NCBI RefSeq assembly: GCF_002964605.1
Contig: NZ_PQDH01000003.1
Coordinates: 372,001-436,000, forward strand
DNA length: 64,000 nt
Source: Vallitalea okinawensis
GTDB taxonomy: Bacteria; Bacillota; Clostridia; Lachnospirales; PQDH01
Direction of reading: 5' to 3'
In this document: positions 61,714 through 64,000 of the stretch, one piece after another
Layout of the letters: each line of letters starts with the position of its first letter
Numbering within the stretch: position 1 is the stretch's first letter
Made by a program: the position numbers and the translations under genes
The notes under the pieces: model-generated
Database searches by the model: none
What the model was told of the DNA's origin: nothing
The model's input: the letters and a program-made list of their open reading frames with translations, nothing else

Positions 61714-64000
61714 ACATATATGCCTTAATCTCGTTATAAGTTAAAACCTTTGCCTCTTGTTGGATAGCTGTTAAATAAGCTTCTATTGTATCCAAGCATG
61801 TAAAGCAAGGAATGCCGAATGAGTTGGCCGTTTCTCTAAGCTTAAAACCACTTCGTTCAGGCTGTCTACCCGCAGTTGGAAGATTAAATAACATCTGCAC
61901 TTTGCCCTCCTGGAGCATATGTTGCAAAGCTTCTACTTCATCCTTTTCCACTTTAAGAGCAGGATAACCCTTCTGATTGATGAATTCATAAGTTCCCTCA
62001 GTAGCCAAGAGATTAAATCCACTAACGATTAGTTTTTCAATGAGAGGTAGACATTCTTCATATCGGTTTTTTGTCAGTGAAATGAGAACATTACCCTCTT
62101 TAATAATGGGGTAACCAGCCCCAATAAATGCCTTTAATAATGCCTTTTCATAGTTGCTATCAACACCGAGAACTTCTCCTGTTGATTTCATCTCAGGAGT
62201 AAGAGCAATATCTACCTGCTTTAATTTATGGAAAGAGAAAACTGGTGCTTTAACAGCTATTAATTGAGATGAAGGATAGAGTCCTGTTCCATAACCTAAG
62301 GAAGTCAATTTATGTCCTAAGATCGTTGCGATAGCTAATTTCACCATGGGTACCTTCGTTACTTTACTAATAATTGGCACTGTACGAGAAGCTCTTGGAT
62401 TAACTTCAATAATATAAACTTGATCATTAGCTATAACAAATTGAATATTCATTAATCCCTTTATTTGTAAAGCATTCGCTAGTTTTGATGTATAATCAAT
62501 AATTTTTGATATAGCCGCTTGATTAATGGTCTGTTGAGGATAGACACACATACTGTCTCCTGAATGAACCCCTGTTCTTTCTATGTGCTCCATAATTCCT
62601 GGGATCAAGATATTTTCTCCATCACAGATTGCATCGATTTCAACCTCGATACCTTCTATATACTTATCAACCAAAATAGGATGTTCTGATGAAAGATTTA
62701 CTGCCTCCTCTACGTATGTTTTTAATTCAATCTCGTTATTAACTACCTGCATAGCTCTACCACCGATGACGAAAGAAGGGCGGACCAAAAGAGGATAGCC
62801 TAATTCCTTAGCAACCATGGCAGCCCCCTGATAAGTAATAACTGACATTCCATCTGGTTTTGGTATATTGAGTTCTTCCAACAAACTATCAAATTGTTTA
62901 CGATCTTCTGCCAAATGAATAGCCTCAACAGATGTACCTAAAACTTGAACACCTTTTTTCATCAGCTTTTCAGCTAAGTTAATTGCTGTTTGTCCTCCAA
63001 ATTGTAGAATAACACCTTTTGGTACCTCTGCTCTGACAATATTAAGTACATCTTCAAAATACAATGGTTCGAAGTACAACTTATTGGATGTATCAAAATC
63101 TGTACTCACTGTTTCCGGATTGTTGTTGATCATAATTGATTCAAATCCCAGTTCTTCAATAGCCCATGCAGCATGTACTGAAGCATAGTCAAATTCTATA
63201 CCTTGCCCAATACGTATAGGTCCTGAGCCAATGACAATAATCTTTTCATTTAAACTAATGTTATTTTCATCCTCTTCATCATAAGAAGAATAGTAATAAG
63301 GGGTTTTGGCTTCGAATTCTGCCGCACATGTGTCAACGATTTTATATACAGGGTAGATGTTGTTAACTCGTCGAAGAGTATCGATCTTTGTCTTAGAAAC
63401 TCTTGATAATTCTAAAATCTCTTGATCTGTAAAACCCATTTTTTCACAAGCCTTAAGCAGATCCATGTTTAACACTTCATTAGCTAATCGCTTTTCCATT
63501 AAAATGATGTTATTGATTTTGTTAATGAACCACATATCAATCATAGTTATGTCAGCTAGATCAATAGGTGTAAAGTCTCTACGTAAACATTCTGCAATGA
63601 CAAAAATTCGTTGGTCATTGGGTTCATGTAATTTCTTAAATACCTCGTTATCGGACAATTGACTGAGCGATTCATCTCTTAAACCTATACATCCACCTTC
63701 TAAGGAAATCAGAGCTTTGAGTAAAGAACTTTCAAAACTCCTATCTATAGCCATCACTTCACCTGTAGCTTGCATTTGAGTTCCTAAACTTCTATCTGCA
63801 TAATTAAATTTATCAAAGGGTAACTTTGGTATTTTAGTTACAATATAGTCCAAGGTTGGCTCAAAGGCTGCAACTGTTTTACCTGTAACTGGATTAATTA
63901 TTTCATGCAAATGCAATCCTGCTGCTATCTGAGCGGATATTTTAGCAATAGGATAGCCTGTTGCCTTAGACGCTAAGGCCGAGGATCGACTAACCCTTGG
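61712..64000 (-). CDS. carB: Carbamoyl-phosphate synthase large subunit, 5' part beyond window
   Basis: This is the large subunit of carbamoyl-phosphate synthase, feeding pyrimidine and arginine synthesis. About 762 C-terminal residues are visible. The frame is open to the right edge and begins at PRVSRSSALASKATGYPIA, a typical mid-N-half segment, so the apparent ATG at 63916 is internal. Both halves are seen: the end of the first ATP-grasp domain, the oligomerisation domain, then the second ATP-grasp half (GSGPIRIGQGIEFD, FGGQTAINLA, PSFVIGGRAM, EVNPRASRTVP), and the C-terminal MGS-like regulatory domain. The gene for the small subunit carA would lie upstream, outside the window. Confidence 0.95.
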   Translation of the reverse strand, partial: PRVSRSSALASKATGYPIAKISAQIAAGLHLHEIINPVTGKTVAAFEPTLDYIVTKIPKLPFDKFNYADRSLGTQMQATGEVMAIDRSFESSLLKALISLEGGCIGLRDESLSQLSDNEVFKKLHEPNDQRIFVIAECLRRDFTPIDLADITMIDMWFINKINNIILMEKRLANEVLNMDLLKACEKMGFTDQEILELSRVSKTKIDTLRRVNNIYPVYKIVDTCAAEFEAKTPYYYSSYDEEDENNISLNEKIIVIGSGPIRIGQGIEFDYASVHAAWAIEELGFESIMINNNPETVSTDFDTSNKLYFEPLYFEDVLNIVRAEVPKGVILQFGGQTAINLAEKLMKKGVQVLGTSVEAIHLAEDRKQFDSLLEELNIPKPDGMSVITYQGAAMVAKELGYPLLVRPSFVIGGRAMQVVNNEIELKTYVEEAVNLSSEHPILVDKYIEGIEVEIDAICDGENILIPGIMEHIERTGVHSGDSMCVYPQQTINQAAISKIIDYTSKLANALQIKGLMNIQFVIANDQVYIIEVNPRASRTVPIISKVTKVPMVKLAIATILGHKLTSLGYGTGLYPSSQLIAVKAPVFSFHKLKQVDIALTPEMKSTGEVLGVDSNYEKALLKAFIGAGYPIIKEGNVLISLTKNRYEECLPLIEKLIVSGFNLLATEGTYEFINQKGYPALKVEKDEVEALQHMLQEGKVQMLFNLPTAGRQPERSGFKLRETANSFGIPCFTCLDTIEAYLTAIQQEAKVLTYNEIKAYM

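Overview
The window is a 64-kb piece of an AT-rich chromosome from an anaerobic Firmicute, most likely a clostridium. The evidence is a tryptophan T-box leader, an electron-bifurcating NfnAB pair, a tungsten-type aldehyde ferredoxin oxidoreductase with its own ferredoxin and MoaD-like protein, the GGGtGRT/scaffold pair, heterodimeric ABC exporters and AGGAGG-type ribosome binding sites. TTG starts are frequent. A sulfatase beside deoxysugar, keto-deoxyacid and Gfo/Idh/MocA genes suggests a polysaccharide-using, possibly marine or sediment, fermenter; that lifestyle is inference. I see no rRNA, tRNA, CRISPR array, insertion sequence or prophage. Both edges cut genes: a class II aldolase on the left and carB on the right.

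Region 1 (1-5.6 kb) is a deoxysugar module: rhamnulokinase, a DeoR regulator and a class II aldolase on the minus strand, plus an AraC regulator divergent from a formylglycine-type sulfatase. Region 2 (5.7-12.6 kb) holds nfnA-nfnB, a GT4 glycosyltransferase, a MurA whose catalytic cysteine is replaced by aspartate, and an NfeD/SPFH membrane pair. Region 3 (12.7-21.2 kb) is a sugar-acid and glycoside module: two xylose-isomerase-like TIM barrels flanking two Gfo/Idh/MocA oxidoreductases, a divergent AraC gene, an MGH1-like glycoside hydrolase, and kdgK-eda behind a promoter carrying three evenly spaced repeats.

Region 4 (21.3-34.2 kb) is mostly housekeeping: typA/bipA, an Uup-type ABC-F protein, a nitronate-monooxygenase-like flavoprotein, an orphan ThiF/HesA protein, zinc-ribbon proteins, a methyltransferase, an ABC half-transporter, an APH-like kinase and the GGGtGRT/scaffold pair. 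Region 5 (34.5-40.6 kb) has an unusual HAM1-like/enterochelin-esterase fusion, a frameshifted small gene behind it, a GNAT protein, a creatininase-family protein and the AOR module. Region 6 (40.8-46.8 kb) is a Trp T-box operon (trpX-like, trpS), an OpuC-like ABC importer and an unrecognised 206-residue protein. Region 7 (47-64 kb) holds a C45-type acylhydrolase, a small Fe-S membrane protein, mnmA, a MerR regulator plus an ABC exporter that both have 19-bp-spacer MerR promoters, an iron alcohol dehydrogenase, a MATE exporter behind a double palindromic operator, a heterodimeric ABC exporter with a divergent AraC regulator, and carB.

No single stretch is unmistakably a new defence or mobile system. 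The best candidates for undescribed biology are the HAM1-esterase fusion, the Gfo/Idh-TIM-barrel module, the GGGtGRT pair, the structured intergenic region at 21.37-21.51 kb, the solitary gene at 46.2-46.8 kb, and several promoter/operator architectures that can be read directly.
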